A stretch of DNA of 42,949 nt from an uncultured Clostridia bacterium (lineage in GTDB: Bacteria; Bacillota; Clostridia; Oscillospirales; Ruminococcaceae): contig CANDVA010000021.1 in NCBI GenBank assembly GCA_947389015.1, positions 1 to 42,949 on the forward strand. Reading direction: 5' to 3'. Positions 1-7,704 of the stretch are shown one piece after another. The translations under genes were made by a program, and so were the position numbers. The notes beneath the pieces are model-generated. The model saw only the letters and a program-made list of their open reading frames with translations, did not search any database and was not told the origin of the DNA. The stretch's first letter is position 1; every line of letters starts with the position of its first letter.

Positions 1-3
1 TTC

Positions 4-33
4 ATTATAATTCTATTACATGGATTGTGTCAA
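4..33 (-). promoter_or_regulatory. Leftward sigma-A-type promoter at window edge
   Basis: On the minus strand TTGACA (33-28) is followed after 18 nt by TATAAT (9-4). It lies just beyond the stop of the MobV relaxase gene and points out of the window, so it probably serves a gene to the left that is not visible. Confidence 0.5.
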
Positions 34-39
34 GTTTTA

Positions 40-930
40 TTATACAACATCATTGTATATTTCAATCGGCACAAAATCCGAAAGTGCTTGATTTTTGTAC
101 CTGTTCAGTTCCTGTTGCTGATGATTGAGATTTTCGCGGAGCAGCTTGTTCTGATTGATTATTCCGCTTATTTCCTCGTTCGTTAAATCGGCGGGATTTT
201 TCTCGGTAAGCGTTTTTATTTTTTGGTTCATAGCCTTTATGTTTTGCGCGTGCTGTCGGTATTCTTTAAGCGGGAGATGTTCGTGATACGCGCCTACGAT
301 CTGCCGACCGATTTGGTGATCGTTCAGTATTTTGGTCATTTCATCGCGCTCCGCGTTGCACCACAAAACAGCTTCGCTCTCCTTTTTTCTGCTTGCCGTT
401 ATTCCGAGCATTTGTTGAATGGCGCGTTTCATTGATACGCGAGTTGATAAGCCCTGTTTCTGGTTATAGCAAACGGGAACAAAATCAATATGTAAGTGCG
501 GCGTAGCCTCATCAAGGTGCATAACCGCATTAAAAACTTTCAAGTTGGGATTACGCTTTTCAAATTTCCGCATATATTCATCGAGCAAATCAATAGCGGT
601 TTGCCAATTTTCCGAACCAACTCCGCACGTTTCGGAATTGCCAAATGTAACAACGACCTCTTGAAATAATTTTTCTTTCTTGCCGCGGCTTATATGGTCG
701 TAATAATTTTCAATCACTCGGTCTTTGCGTGCTTGCTTGGAGTTATATTTGGCGAGAGCGCTGTCAAAAAGTTCGTGATAGAGTTCCCGCAGATCATTTT
801 GAACGTAGACAATATTGTCGGTAGAGCGACTGCTGTCCACATTTCTCGCCGTGAAAATTCTGTTGTTATGTTCAATGCTTCCATCGTCCTGTCGGAAAGA
901 AACCGAAAGAGCCTTTGGTGCTTCAGCCAT
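40..930 (-). CDS. MobV-family relaxase (Mob/Pre), short form
   Basis: This is a 296-residue plasmid mobilisation/recombination (Mob_Pre) protein, which by family knowledge nicks the origin of transfer and pilots the strand. The diagnostic metal-binding motif HLDEATPHLHIDFVPV sits near residues 138-153, preceded by the usual segment with the YYDHI and VVTFG motifs. The last 80 residues are a Gln/Asn/Lys-rich coiled-coil-like stretch. MobV proteins usually run to 400-500 residues, so this one keeps the catalytic half with a shortened C-terminus, but the reading frame is intact. The start is supported by an AAGGAGG-type site directly upstream (about 938-945). It belongs to a different mobile element from the MobP-type relaxase at 15.0 kb. 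The role is secure; activity of the short form is not. Confidence 0.88.
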   Translation of the reverse strand: MAEAPKALSVSFRQDDGSIEHNNRIFTARNVDSSRSTDNIVYVQNDLRELYHELFDSALAKYNSKQARKDRVIENYYDHISRGKKEKLFQEVVVTFGNSETCGVGSENWQTAIDLLDEYMRKFEKRNPNLKVFNAVMHLDEATPHLHIDFVPVCYNQKQGLSTRVSMKRAIQQMLGITASRKKESEAVLWCNAERDEMTKILNDHQIGRQIVGAYHEHLPLKEYRQHAQNIKAMNQKIKTLTEKNPADLTNEEISGIINQNKLLRENLNHQQQELNRYKNQALSDFVPIEIYNDVV

Positions 931-1001
931 AGAAAACCTCCTTTTTATTGTGTGGAATTATTACAATTATCACCATTGATGTGGCAATCATTGCAATTTA
1001 A

Positions 1002-1010
1002 ATTATAGCA
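1002..1010 (-). promoter_or_regulatory. Extended -10 promoter for the MobV gene
   Basis: The minus strand reads TGC-TATAAT (1010-1002), an extended -10 element about 70 nt upstream of the relaxase start. No good -35 is visible, as is common for extended -10 promoters. Confidence 0.4.
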
Positions 1011-1029
1011 CCGTTGCTAATTTTAGGGA

Positions 1030-1180
1030 TTGCGCGGAAAGGGTAACGCAATACCCGTTTTGTCAATCGGAGATTAACAAAACAGGCTTGCGTTAGGGAA
1101 AAATTTCCCTAAAACCCCTGTCATCATCGCAATTAAAATAATTGCTCGCACAATTTAGGGAAACCCTAAATTATTTTTTG
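1030..1180. other. Inverted-repeat cluster, candidate oriT
   Basis: The 340-bp gap between the relaxase gene and the next HTH gene has no ORF but several palindromes. TTAGGGAAA-AA-TTTCCCTAA lies near 1093-1112, AATTTAGGG-AAA-CCCTAAATT followed by a T-run near 1152-1180, and ATTGCG...CGCAAT near 1027-1050. MobV relaxases usually act at a hairpin-bearing nic site upstream of their own gene, so this is the likeliest oriT zone. The nic site was not identified, and the second hairpin could equally be a terminator. Confidence 0.35.
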
Positions 1181-1270
1181 CCTGTCAAAAACTTAGCGCA
1201 TAGTAATTGAAATGACCATAATCCCCGAAACCGAAAAATTATGCATAGTCATTTTGGCGAATATCTTTTG

Positions 1271-1474
1271 CTATTCACGTTCATACTCGATCACTTCAAA
1301 AACGGAGTAGCAGTTCAACGCCTTGCACAGCTTATCAAGCGTTTTCGTGTCAATAGGAAGATTATGCCGCAGTCGGTGAATGGTGCTGCCGCTTATCTTG
1401 TCGTATTTCATTAGCTGATAAGCTGTCAGCTTATTTCGCTTTAGCGTTTCCCAAAAGGGCGCATACGTAATCAT
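1271..1474 (-). CDS. Small XRE/Cro-type HTH regulator
   Basis: This 67-residue protein consists almost wholly of one helix-turn-helix domain of the short Cro/YozG-like kind: LTAYQLMKYDKISGSTIHRLRHN, then the KTLDKLCKALNC helix pair. Such proteins are DNA-binding repressors, often in plasmids and integrative elements. A GAGGGGAGGT ribosome site lies 9 nt before the ATG. It is probably part of the same leftward group as the HTH gene at 1657-1863 and the MobV relaxase. Its target is unknown. Confidence 0.75.
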   Translation of the reverse strand: MITYAPFWETLKRNKLTAYQLMKYDKISGSTIHRLRHNLPIDTKTLDKLCKALNCYSVFEVIEYERE

Positions 1475-1656
1475 TGAAATTACCTCCCCTCAAGAATTGT
1501 TAGGCAACGAATTTGAAAAGAAAATCTAGCAAAGCTGAAAAAAGAAAAGGTGCGGGGCAGAGCCGAAAAGGTATCAAGGGGATTTTCTCCAACCTAAAGA
1601 TTATGTTCAAAAATGCTCCGCGACTCCGCCTCCGCTTTTTCTTTCAGCTTTGTAAG

Positions 1657-1863
1657 TTAGTTTTCCGCGCTCGGTTCGTTTTCGTGTTCGCGCTTGATTT
1701 CCTCAATAGCCGCAAACACCTTTGCCCTCATAGCGTCCGACAACTCTTTCCGCATACGACGAATAAATGTCGGCTCGGATATGCCAATCTTCTCGGCAAT
1801 CTCGTAGAGGTAGACCCTGTTCTCCTTTGCCGCCGCGCGAATGTCGTTGTTACGTTTCATCAT
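1657..1863 (-). CDS. Small HTH protein, Cro-like partner of the XRE repressor
   Basis: This 68-residue protein has an HTH signature in its middle (LYEIAEKIGISEPTFIRRMRKEL) and a charged tail. The start at 1863 (MMKRNND) is chosen because GGGAGG lies 8 nt upstream; a longer reading to 1947 would run through promoter DNA and lacks a ribosome site. It is transcribed from the consensus minus-strand promoter at 1968-1996, face to face with the promoter of the large XRE gene, as in phage-like repressor/Cro switches. The function as an antagonist regulator is inferred from layout. Confidence 0.65.
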   Translation of the reverse strand: MMKRNNDIRAAAKENRVYLYEIAEKIGISEPTFIRRMRKELSDAMRAKVFAAIEEIKREHENEPSAEN

Positions 1864-1904
1864 AATATCGACCTCCCAATGATATAATTTTTTTGAAAAT
1901 CCCC

Positions 1905-1933
1905 TTGACAAAAGCAACTGATTGTAATATAAT
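1905..1933 (+). promoter_or_regulatory. Consensus promoter for XRE repressor gene
   Basis: TTGACA (1905-1910), a 17-nt spacer and TATAAT (1928-1933) form a perfect sigma-A promoter reading toward the XRE gene at 2043. Its start point lies within the transcribed region of the opposing promoter. Confidence 0.75.
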
Positions 1934-1967
1934 AAACTACAGCACAAACATTTGTTGTTGTGATTAT

Positions 1968-1996
1968 ATTATACATCATTTGTTTTTGCTTGTCAA
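1968..1996 (-). promoter_or_regulatory. Consensus promoter for Cro-like HTH gene
   Basis: On the minus strand TTGACA (1996-1991), 17 nt and TATAAT (1973-1968) form a perfect promoter pointing left. It faces the rightward promoter at 1905-1933. The 34 bp between the two -10 boxes contain the inverted repeat ACAAA-CA-TTTGT (1944-1955), a plausible operator. Confidence 0.72.
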
Positions 1997-2042
1997 GTAA
2001 GTTAACAATGTTGTACTTTTTGATACAAGGGAGGATTTTACT

Positions 2043-2666
2043 ATGGAGAACATAAGCAGCATAGACCGCTTTGCACAGCGGCTTAAGGTGCTCCGCAAGG
2101 AGCGCGGTATTACTCAACAGCAGCTCGCTGACGGAGTGGGGATTTCCAAAGGCGGTTTGTCGTATTATGAGAATGCGGGTCGAACTCCCGATATTTCGAT
2201 TTTGGAGCGTTTCGCGGACTATTTCGGCGTGACGACCGACTATCTTCTCGGACGCACAAACGCGCAAACTCAAAAAGCGAAATTGCAATCCGTGTGTAAT
2301 TATACGGGGTTGTCCGACAAGGCGGTAAATCTTCTTTCGGATTTGAAAGAAAATTCCCCCGCGCAGCTCCGAGTGATAAATTTCCTTTTGGAGCAAGCGG
2401 CGGGAGATATGGATATTACCTATGACCTCAACGATACCGATAATTTTGACGGCAGTATTTTGAACGCAGTTGTACGGTATTTGAACCGTTACAGCGGATG
2501 TGATGAGTATCTCGCGGAGTATGTTTCAAGCGGCGATGAGGGGATTTCAAGTACAATTCAAAACGCGCTCTATCAGCTTATTCTCAATCAGGCGGTTGCC
2601 GCTTTGAAAAAAGGGGTTGACGAAATGGTTGATGTTCTTTATGAGAATACAAAGAGCCGTGACTGA
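2043..2666 (+). CDS. XRE-family CI-like repressor
   Basis: This 207-residue transcription repressor has an N-terminal XRE HTH (about residues 10-70: FAQRLKVLRKERGITQQQLADGVGISKGGLSYYENAGRTP ... DYLLGRT) and a mostly helical C-terminal half of unknown fold, with no S24 peptidase signature. It is preceded by GGGAGG. It faces the HTH gene at 1657-1863 across two opposed consensus promoters, an arrangement typical of a lysogeny-style switch that keeps a mobile element quiescent. A strong hairpin terminator follows directly. Confidence 0.8.
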   Translation: MENISSIDRFAQRLKVLRKERGITQQQLADGVGISKGGLSYYENAGRTPDISILERFADYFGVTTDYLLGRTNAQTQKAKLQSVCNYTGLSDKAVNLLSDLKENSPAQLRVINFLLEQAAGDMDITYDLNDTDNFDGSILNAVVRYLNRYSGCDEYLAEYVSSGDEGISSTIQNALYQLILNQAVAALKKGVDEMVDVLYENTKSRD

Positions 2667-2672
2667 CAGATA

Positions 2673-2712
2673 ACAAAAGCCGCCGAGCACACCTGTGCTC
2701 GGCGGCTTTTGT
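2673..2712. terminator. Bidirectional intrinsic terminator
   Basis: A near-perfect 19-bp inverted repeat (ACAAAAGCCGCCGAGCACA and its complement around CC) with A-run and T-run flanks lies between the convergent XRE and SLOG genes and can stop both. Confidence 0.85.
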
Positions 2713-2718
2713 TGCATA

Positions 2719-3192
2719 TCAAACATCTGCAAGATTGACTATTATTTTCCCTTGCCGTTCTGCCATTCGGACGGTTTGTCCCGTGCCGCTCCGTTGTTTG
2801 CCGCTGTAATAGCACAAACATAAGTCCGCCAAGTTTACAAGCCGCTGATTTCGCAGCTTCATACAACCGTCAAAGTAATGCTCCGAGCATATCTCGACCG
2901 TATCTGCCGCCAATAGCAGTTGCTTAAATTCTGCCTTGTCGTTCTCGCTCCATTTTTCCGTCTGTTCCTCGGCGGAACAAGGCAGAATGAGGTGTAGTTT
3001 AATATGCGGAAAGCGTTCCCGCAGCTCGATAACCACACTCTCGCATAGCATATCCCAACCGACAGCACCACCCGCGTAAAAATCTGTTGCGCCTTCGTCA
3101 ATCAGTTCTAAAAGCTGATCGATGAGGGCTTTCTTCAATTCCGCCGTTTCCTTGACGTTCCTGTGACCCGTAAAGCATATGTTCTTATTCAT
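2719..3192 (-). CDS. SLOG-family protein (DUF1273/YpsA-like), copy 1
   Basis: This 157-residue Rossmann-like SLOG protein opens with the typical CFTGHRN nucleotide-binding segment, then GGAVGWDMLCE (about residues 41-51), LHLILPC (about 66-72) and a C-terminal IIVNL strand. SLOG domains bind nucleotides or nucleotide-derived ligands; YpsA-like members have unclear roles, and related families act in defence and stress signalling. A GGAGG site supports the ATG. It is divergent from an XRE gene at 3313, exactly as its paralogue at 19141 is. Regulation by that XRE protein is likely from the repeated CATAATGGTA boxes between them. Confidence 0.85.
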   Translation of the reverse strand: MNKNICFTGHRNVKETAELKKALIDQLLELIDEGATDFYAGGAVGWDMLCESVVIELRERFPHIKLHLILPCSAEEQTEKWSENDKAEFKQLLLAADTVEICSEHYFDGCMKLRNQRLVNLADLCLCYYSGKQRSGTGQTVRMAERQGKIIVNLADV

Positions 3193-3224
3193 AATCCCAT
3201 ACCTCCAAAGTAGATTATGAATAC

Positions 3225-3290
3225 ATTATAACATAATGGTATAAACTTTACAAGTGGGCAGTACAATAATATTCATCATAATGGTAAAAT
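3225..3290. promoter_or_regulatory. Divergent SLOG/XRE promoters with repeated operator
   Basis: The minus strand carries TTGTAA (3253-3248), 17 nt and TATAAT (3230-3225) with an extended TGT before the -10, serving the SLOG gene. The plus strand carries an extended -10, TGG-TAAAAT (3282-3290), serving the XRE gene. The 10-bp box CATAATGGTA occurs at 3232-3241, inside the leftward spacer, and at 3277-3286, over the rightward -10, so one repressor could control both. Confidence 0.6.
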
Positions 3291-3312
3291 GATATTAAAG
3301 GTGGTGGTATAA

Positions 3313-3627
3313 ATGGACACAAATGAGCGATTAAGAAAATTGTTAGATGAACGCGGTTGGACATATTACAAGTTGTCCAAAAGCAGCGGTTTGTCGGAGT
3401 CCACGGTTACGAACATCTTTAAGCGGAATACCGTACCGTCAGTCCCGACTTTAGAGCTGATTTGCAAAGGCTTTGGGATAACCTTGTCGCAATTTTTTGC
3501 GGACGGAGATATGGTTGAACTTACTCCCGATCTCAAACAGATTTTTGATGGTTGGTGTAATCTCACACCAAAGCAAAAGCAAGCCGTTATGCAGATGATT
3601 GACGCGATGAAGAACGACAGCGACTAA
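3313..3627 (+). CDS. XRE-family regulator paired with SLOG copy 1
   Basis: This 104-residue protein has an XRE HTH in residues 4-66 (RLRKLLDERGWTYYKLSKSSGLSESTVTNIFKRN...ISTLELICKGFGITLSQFF-type layout) and a short helical tail ending in QMIDAMKNDSD. The ribosome site is GGTGGT. It is divergent from the SLOG gene and probably represses both through the CATAATGGTA boxes. A second XRE protein with similar layout pairs with the second SLOG gene at 18.8-19.6 kb. Confidence 0.82.
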   Translation: MDTNERLRKLLDERGWTYYKLSKSSGLSESTVTNIFKRNTVPSVPTLELICKGFGITLSQFFADGDMVELTPDLKQIFDGWCNLTPKQKQAVMQMIDAMKNDSD

Positions 3628-3667
3628 ATTTCTTGAAACGTTTGATGAAAGACCTTTAATAAAAACG

Positions 3668-3696
3668 AGAGCCGATCTCATAACGAGGTCGGCTCT
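3668..3696. terminator. Terminator hairpin (shared family with 7705-7732)
   Basis: AGAGCCGATCTC and GAGGTCGGCTCT flank a 5-nt loop between the XRE gene and the convergent pectinacetylesterase-like gene. The same stem, letter for letter, recurs at the end of the second esterase module. Confidence 0.7.
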
Positions 3697-3733
3697 TAAT
3701 AACCATTGTAATATATCGTAATAGTCGCGCTAC

Positions 3734-4876
3734 TCAATATTCCTTATTAACCAAGTCAAGACCATAGTCCTTTAAATCGCCGTTTATCGCGTCTTGCAGC
3801 CAGCCGGCAACGGATTGCTTCTGTTCCTCAAATGGCAGCCATACTGCGGGAGTTGCAATTATCGTATGCGCTGTCATATTCCGGGGATCGTCATACCACG
3901 CGACACCGTCCCAAATAAACAGACTTACTCCCGCCTCTTTGAATTGCGGAATGGCATCTTTTAGAATATTCTGAAAGATATCGGCGCGTTCCTCGTCAAC
4001 GTCCATAACGCCCGTATCAAAGTAGTTCTGCACCTTTGCAAGATCGCCGTCGCGCGTAGAGCAATCAAACAAAAGATGAATGCCGTCGCCGTATTTTTCG
4101 TGAAGCGATCTGAGACAATCCAACGTGAGATTGTTGCTTGTCAGCTTATCCGAAATTTCTTTGGGAGTTTGCCAGACATCCGTCGCTATGGAGTGCCAAT
4201 CGTTGTGCAAAAGAAGCGACGCGTCCACCATAACGTTTTTGCTTTTCGCGTCCGAAAAATAGTTTGTGAAAATATCGTCAGACAACAGCGCCGCAGCGAA
4301 CCCTCCCGCGCTGTAACCCGTTACTACAACGGAATCGGGTTCTTCAATTCCCGCAAGTTCTGTAACTGTTTTCATTGTTTCCGTGTAGTTGACATATCCG
4401 TTGTGGTAGAGGATTTTTTCTTTTCCGTCCTTGTCAATATATTTAAACTCTCCCGTTCCCGCGTGAAAATCTCCCGTAGCATACGGGAATAAGATCATAT
4501 TCCATTCTTTAAAAGGACTTCCCTCAACATCGGACGCAAGCCCGCCCATATTCATTGTGACGTTAGCTAGCATATCAATGAATATCTCCGTCGTGTTGTA
4601 GGTGTCGTCTCTCGCTGTTTCCTCATTTATGCTCACGCCGCCGCCCGCGAAATATACAAGAACGTTGTTTTCTGTTCCTTTTCTGAAAAGCGCGCGGTAT
4701 TTACCGCCCTCGGAGGTTTTCATTTCATTGTTTGTAACACGGTACCATTTCCCCACGGTCGGATTTTCCTTTAAATTCGGATACTGCAATACAAATTTAT
4801 ATATGCATACGGCAACTATCAGCACAATCAACAGTATAATCGCCAAAACAATAAAAACTCTTTTTACGACCTTCAT
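3734..4876 (-). CDS. Membrane-anchored pectinacetylesterase-like hydrolase
   Basis: This is a 380-residue serine hydrolase of the pectinacetylesterase/Notum type, which removes acyl groups such as acetyl esters from polysaccharides. An N-terminal membrane segment (about residues 6-27) precedes an oxyanion-like FAGGG (76-80), the family-typical PYATGDFHAG (131-140) and the nucleophile elbow GYSAGG with Ser189. The His toward the end (NMTAHT) suits the triad. The start at 4876 is chosen because AAGGGGG lies 8 nt before this ATG; an upstream TTG has none. It is the last gene of a four-gene leftward operon and has no counterpart in module B. Substrate is inferred from family only. Confidence 0.8.
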   Translation of the reverse strand: MKVVKRVFIVLAIILLIVLIVAVCIYKFVLQYPNLKENPTVGKWYRVTNNEMKTSEGGKYRALFRKGTENNVLVYFAGGGVSINEETARDDTYNTTEIFIDMLANVTMNMGGLASDVEGSPFKEWNMILFPYATGDFHAGTGEFKYIDKDGKEKILYHNGYVNYTETMKTVTELAGIEEPDSVVVTGYSAGGFAAALLSDDIFTNYFSDAKSKNVMVDASLLLHNDWHSIATDVWQTPKEISDKLTSNNLTLDCLRSLHEKYGDGIHLLFDCSTRDGDLAKVQNYFDTGVMDVDEERADIFQNILKDAIPQFKEAGVSLFIWDGVAWYDDPRNMTAHTIIATPAVWLPFEEQKQSVAGWLQDAINGDLKDYGLDLVNKEY

Positions 4877-4893
4877 AGACTGTTCCCCCTTAT

Positions 4894-5877
4894 TCAAACC
4901 GGCATATATTTGTCGAGGTATTCATCCACCGTTTCCATATAGGCTTTCATAACGGCGTTGTCGTTTTGAACACCGTGTCCCGAATGGGTGGCTTCAAAAA
5001 GTTTATAATCAACACCGTTATCCTCAAGCGCTTTCACCAAATGCCGTACTCCGTTCCAAGGCTGCACCTTGTCGTGCGTACCGTAAAGCAAAAGGCTCGG
5101 ACAAGTATTTTCATTGACAAAACGGAACGCGGAGATCGGCTTCATAAGTTCCTGATACGAGCCGTCTTTTATCATTTCGGGAGTTAATTCCACGCCGCCC
5201 ATTACGCCGAATAAGCCCGCCGCCGCTTTTCTTGAATCGTCCGTATCTCGATCGAGACCGTAAATTCCCCAATCCTCGGCATAAAAGCTTGACGGACCTA
5301 CCATTTCAAAAAGGAGCTTTATCGGAACGGGAGCCTCGGCAGCATCTCTGTACGCGTAAAGCATAGCAAGACAACCGCCAGCCGAGCCGCCCGACATAGT
5401 CATCTCCCTGACGTTATATCCGAGCTTTTTCGCTTCCTCAATAACGACGGGAACAGCCGCCTTTATTTCGTTCGATTGAGTGAGAACGCTCGCGTTGTTG
5501 GTATCGGTTCGGAGCGTATAGTTTATTCCGCACGCCACATATCCCTTTTGGCACAGCCAAGACAGCATTTTCTTGTCATCCGCTTTATCGCCGGAGGTAA
5601 ATCCTCCCGCGTGAAGATACACAACAAGTCCGTAGCTATCTTTCGAGTTATCCTTCGGCAAATAGAGATCGAACTTATTTGCTTCACCGTCACCGTAAGA
5701 GATATCCGTTTTCAGAGTACCCAAGTCGTCGCTCCAATCAACACTGTATTCCTTTGCCCACGACGGAGTAATCGCGAATTTCGACACAACGCCGCCGATA
5801 AATGCCGCGACAAAAACCAGAATACCTATTCCTACCGGCACCGCTCTCACCTTCTTTTCTTTATTTACCTTGCTCAT
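4894..5877 (-). CDS. Alpha/beta hydrolase esterase (BD-FAE/Aes-like), module A
   Basis: This 327-residue esterase has an N-terminal membrane anchor (about 12-33), then the HAGGF oxyanion motif (89-93), the nucleophile elbow GGSAGG with Ser165, an acid in the GTHDKVQPW segment (about 266-274) and the catalytic His in HSGHG. It resembles bifunctional deacetylase/feruloyl esterases and acetyl esterases working on plant polysaccharide side chains outside the membrane. Its start overlaps the stop of the 44-residue membrane gene by ATGA, indicating translational coupling. Its module B counterpart is at 7740-8687, with the same catalytic layout but low overall identity. Confidence 0.85.
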   Translation of the reverse strand: MSKVNKEKKVRAVPVGIGILVFVAAFIGGVVSKFAITPSWAKEYSVDWSDDLGTLKTDISYGDGEANKFDLYLPKDNSKDSYGLVVYLHAGGFTSGDKADDKKMLSWLCQKGYVACGINYTLRTDTNNASVLTQSNEIKAAVPVVIEEAKKLGYNVREMTMSGGSAGGCLAMLYAYRDAAEAPVPIKLLFEMVGPSSFYAEDWGIYGLDRDTDDSRKAAAGLFGVMGGVELTPEMIKDGSYQELMKPISAFRFVNENTCPSLLLYGTHDKVQPWNGVRHLVKALEDNGVDYKLFEATHSGHGVQNDNAVMKAYMETVDEYLDKYMPV

Positions 5878-6008
5878 AAGAAATTACCTCCAAACATCGT
5901 TCCGCCAAGCAGAATATTCATAAATCCGCGCACGGCAAGCCGTCCCAGAACAACGCCGACAACGATAATAACCAATAAGATAATAATTCTTTTTGCGGCA
6001 ATCGACAT
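5874..6008 (-). CDS. 44-residue single-helix membrane protein, module A
   Basis: A short ORF begins at 6008 (MSIAAKRIIILLVIIVVGVV...) after an AAGGA site and ends with FGGNFL, its TGA overlapping the next ATG. It has one strongly hydrophobic helix (about residues 6-22). The same position in module B holds a 38-residue one-helix protein, so a small membrane subunit between hydrolase and esterase seems to be conserved. No function is known; a membrane partner or anchor for the two enzymes is a guess. Confidence 0.65.
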   Translation of the reverse strand: MSIAAKRIIILLVIIVVGVVLGRLAVRGFMNILLGGTMFGGNFL

Positions 6009-6022
6009 AAAAATTCATCCTT

Positions 6023-7018
6023 TTAATTCGCTTTATTTTCAAAATTACCTAATGAGGCTTTTTGATCCTGATACAGTTCGTTATTCATAAGCTCGGGGTT
6101 TTCTCCGACAAAGGCTTTTGCCGCGTTCTCATCGCCTTGAAGCTGCCACATAAACCACGCCATAACATACCCGCCCGCCGAATACATCATATGATCGTGA
6201 TCCATACCTATTCTTCTCGCCATAACTTTCGGAACTTCTATTTTGTCGTACTGCTTATTAAGCTCGTCTATCGGGATAACGATTTCCGTTTCAAATTCGC
6301 CCTCGGTTCCCGCAAGTATCATTATCGGGCATTTTACTTTTGAGGAGTCGTATGTATAATCGGTCATCTCGCTCGTTGTTTTTTCGCTGACGGGAGAAAG
6401 CGGAGCAGCTGCCTTAATATACTTGCTCTCATCGTATTTTGTCAAGACGTTGAAAACCGCTGCGCCCCCTTGAGAGAAACCTGTAATGCCAATATTTTCA
6501 ACGTCGATTTTATTATGAAATACGCTGTCAGACCTTTTATTTTCGTCGAGCATATAATTCAGCGTCGTAATCGTCGTTTGTCCTGAACCCGTGTTTTTAT
6601 CCTGCGTTCCCACTACGATAAAGCCCCACGAGGCAAAAAGCTTAAACTGCGGCTCGTATTTGGTCGCCTTGCCGCCCGTGCCGTTGACTACCAGAATCAT
6701 AGGGTGTGATTTATCGGAGGACTCCAGTTCTTCAGGATAATAGATAGTATACTTTTTTATGGGATCGTCTGCTTTGACGGTAGTTTTCTTTGTTGCATAG
6801 CTACCGAATTGCAAATAACGCTGCTCAATTTCTCCGCCCGTTTTTATTTCCTCGTTATATCCGTCGCGGATATCGGGATAATTATCCCACACCAAATACA
6901 ACGCTCCGAGAGCGACAATAAGTGCCACAGGAATCAAAAACAATATGAGCAGAACCTTTTTCCACAGCCTCATTTTAGGACGGCGAACTCCGTCTTTTTG
7001 AGGAACCTTTACAGCCAT
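6023..7018 (-). CDS. Membrane-anchored alpha/beta hydrolase, module A
   Basis: This 331-residue hydrolase is of the dienelactone/chlorophyllase-PETase-like fold. A basic N-terminus and membrane segment (about 18-43) are followed by the oxyanion-type NGTGG (112-116), the nucleophile elbow GFSQGG with Ser182, and the C-terminal MDHDHMMYSAGGYVMAWFMW block containing the likely catalytic His. The last block is nearly shared with its module B paralogue. AAGGAGG stands before the ATG. It is first in the leftward operon driven from the consensus promoter at 7106-7134, opposite a TetR gene. The natural substrate cannot be told from sequence. Confidence 0.82.
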   Translation of the reverse strand: MAVKVPQKDGVRRPKMRLWKKVLLILFLIPVALIVALGALYLVWDNYPDIRDGYNEEIKTGGEIEQRYLQFGSYATKKTTVKADDPIKKYTIYYPEELESSDKSHPMILVVNGTGGKATKYEPQFKLFASWGFIVVGTQDKNTGSGQTTITTLNYMLDENKRSDSVFHNKIDVENIGITGFSQGGAAVFNVLTKYDESKYIKAAAPLSPVSEKTTSEMTDYTYDSSKVKCPIMILAGTEGEFETEIVIPIDELNKQYDKIEVPKVMARRIGMDHDHMMYSAGGYVMAWFMWQLQGDENAAKAFVGENPELMNNELYQDQKASLGNFENKAN

Positions 7019-7045
7019 TTTTACTGCCTCCTTGAAAATTCATAC

Positions 7046-7074
7046 TTGACAAATTCAAATATTTGTGATATAAT
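7046..7074 (+). promoter_or_regulatory. Consensus promoter of tetR, module A, with palindrome in spacer
   Basis: TTGACA (7046-7051), 17 nt and TATAAT (7069-7074) with an extended TGA precede the TetR gene. The spacer contains the perfect palindrome CAAATATTTG (7056-7065), a plausible operator half. It faces the promoter at 7106-7134. Confidence 0.75.
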
Positions 7075-7105
7075 TCAGATGAAACAAATGTAACTTCACA
7101 GTCAA

Positions 7106-7134
7106 ATTATATCATTAAAAGACCGATTTGTCAA
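7106..7134 (-). promoter_or_regulatory. Consensus promoter of esterase operon, module A
   Basis: On the minus strand TTGACA (7134-7129), 17 nt and TATAAT (7111-7106) read leftward into the hydrolase operon. The two -10 boxes of this face-to-face pair are 31 bp apart, the same as in module B. Confidence 0.75.
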
Positions 7135-7177
7135 TATGGTTTTAAAAATGATACATTATAGGAGGATTTGTAACATC

Positions 7178-7681
7178 GTGGATAATGCCGAGAGAAATTC
7201 TTATGTTAAAAAACAAATCACGGAAGCTTTGATCGATTTTTTGAAGAGCAAGGAGCTTAGCGATATTTCCATTAGCGAAGTCACAAAAAAAGCCCGCGTG
7301 AGCCGAATATCCTTTTACCGCAATTTTGAAACAAAGGAGGATATTCTCAAAGCGTATATCAACACGATCTTTCACGAGTGGATGAACGAAACGGACAAAA
7401 AAGAGAACATACCCTTAAGCGAAACTCTCGGACTGATGTTTTCTCATTTTGATAAATATCGGGATTTTTACGCCTTGTTGAGCGAAAGGAAACTTGTTTG
7501 TCTTTTGAAAGACGTGATTGTCGACTTGTGCGGTCCGAAGCCCGAACATTCGGCGGTTGAAGCCTATGCGAGCGCGTATGTCGCTTATACGCTGTATGGT
7601 TGGGTCGAGACGTGGTTTATGCGCGGAATGAAAGAATCCGCCGAGGAAATAGCAGGTATGTTCAAGGAACGGGGGCTGTAA
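7178..7681 (+). CDS. TetR/AcrR-family regulator, module A
   Basis: This 167-residue TetR-type repressor has the N-terminal HTH KKQITEALIDFLKSKELSDISISEVTKKARVSRISFYRNFETKEDIL and a helical C-terminal ligand domain ending in a Trp/Met-rich segment. The GTG start at 7178 is chosen because an AGGAGG at 7160-7165 stands at the same distance as the GGGGG does before the ATG of its module B paralogue, and the two proteins align from there. It probably represses the facing esterase operon and itself, with an acyl or aromatic ligand as inducer. The ligand is unknown. Confidence 0.82.
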   Translation: MDNAERNSYVKKQITEALIDFLKSKELSDISISEVTKKARVSRISFYRNFETKEDILKAYINTIFHEWMNETDKKENIPLSETLGLMFSHFDKYRDFYALLSERKLVCLLKDVIVDLCGPKPEHSAVEAYASAYVAYTLYGWVETWFMRGMKESAEEIAGMFKERGL

Positions 7682-7704
7682 CGCGGGAAATTTTATGACA
7701 AACA

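Noticed and set aside
1513-1887. Rightward ORF of 124 residues beginning with a basic N-terminus
   Set aside because: It starts at a TTG without ribosome site, is antisense to the small HTH gene and shows no domain; the DNA here also contains an imperfect inverted repeat (CAAAGCTGAAA arms) that explains the Lys-rich start.
4076-6343. Several rightward ORFs of 90-200 residues across the esterase genes
   Set aside because: All are antisense to well-supported hydrolase genes, with no ribosome sites and unlikely composition.
7086-7176. ATGTAAC and TTGTAACATC repeats as a TetR operator in module A
   Set aside because: The matches are short and not clearly symmetric; the CAAATATTTG palindrome is the better candidate, so these were not listed as features.
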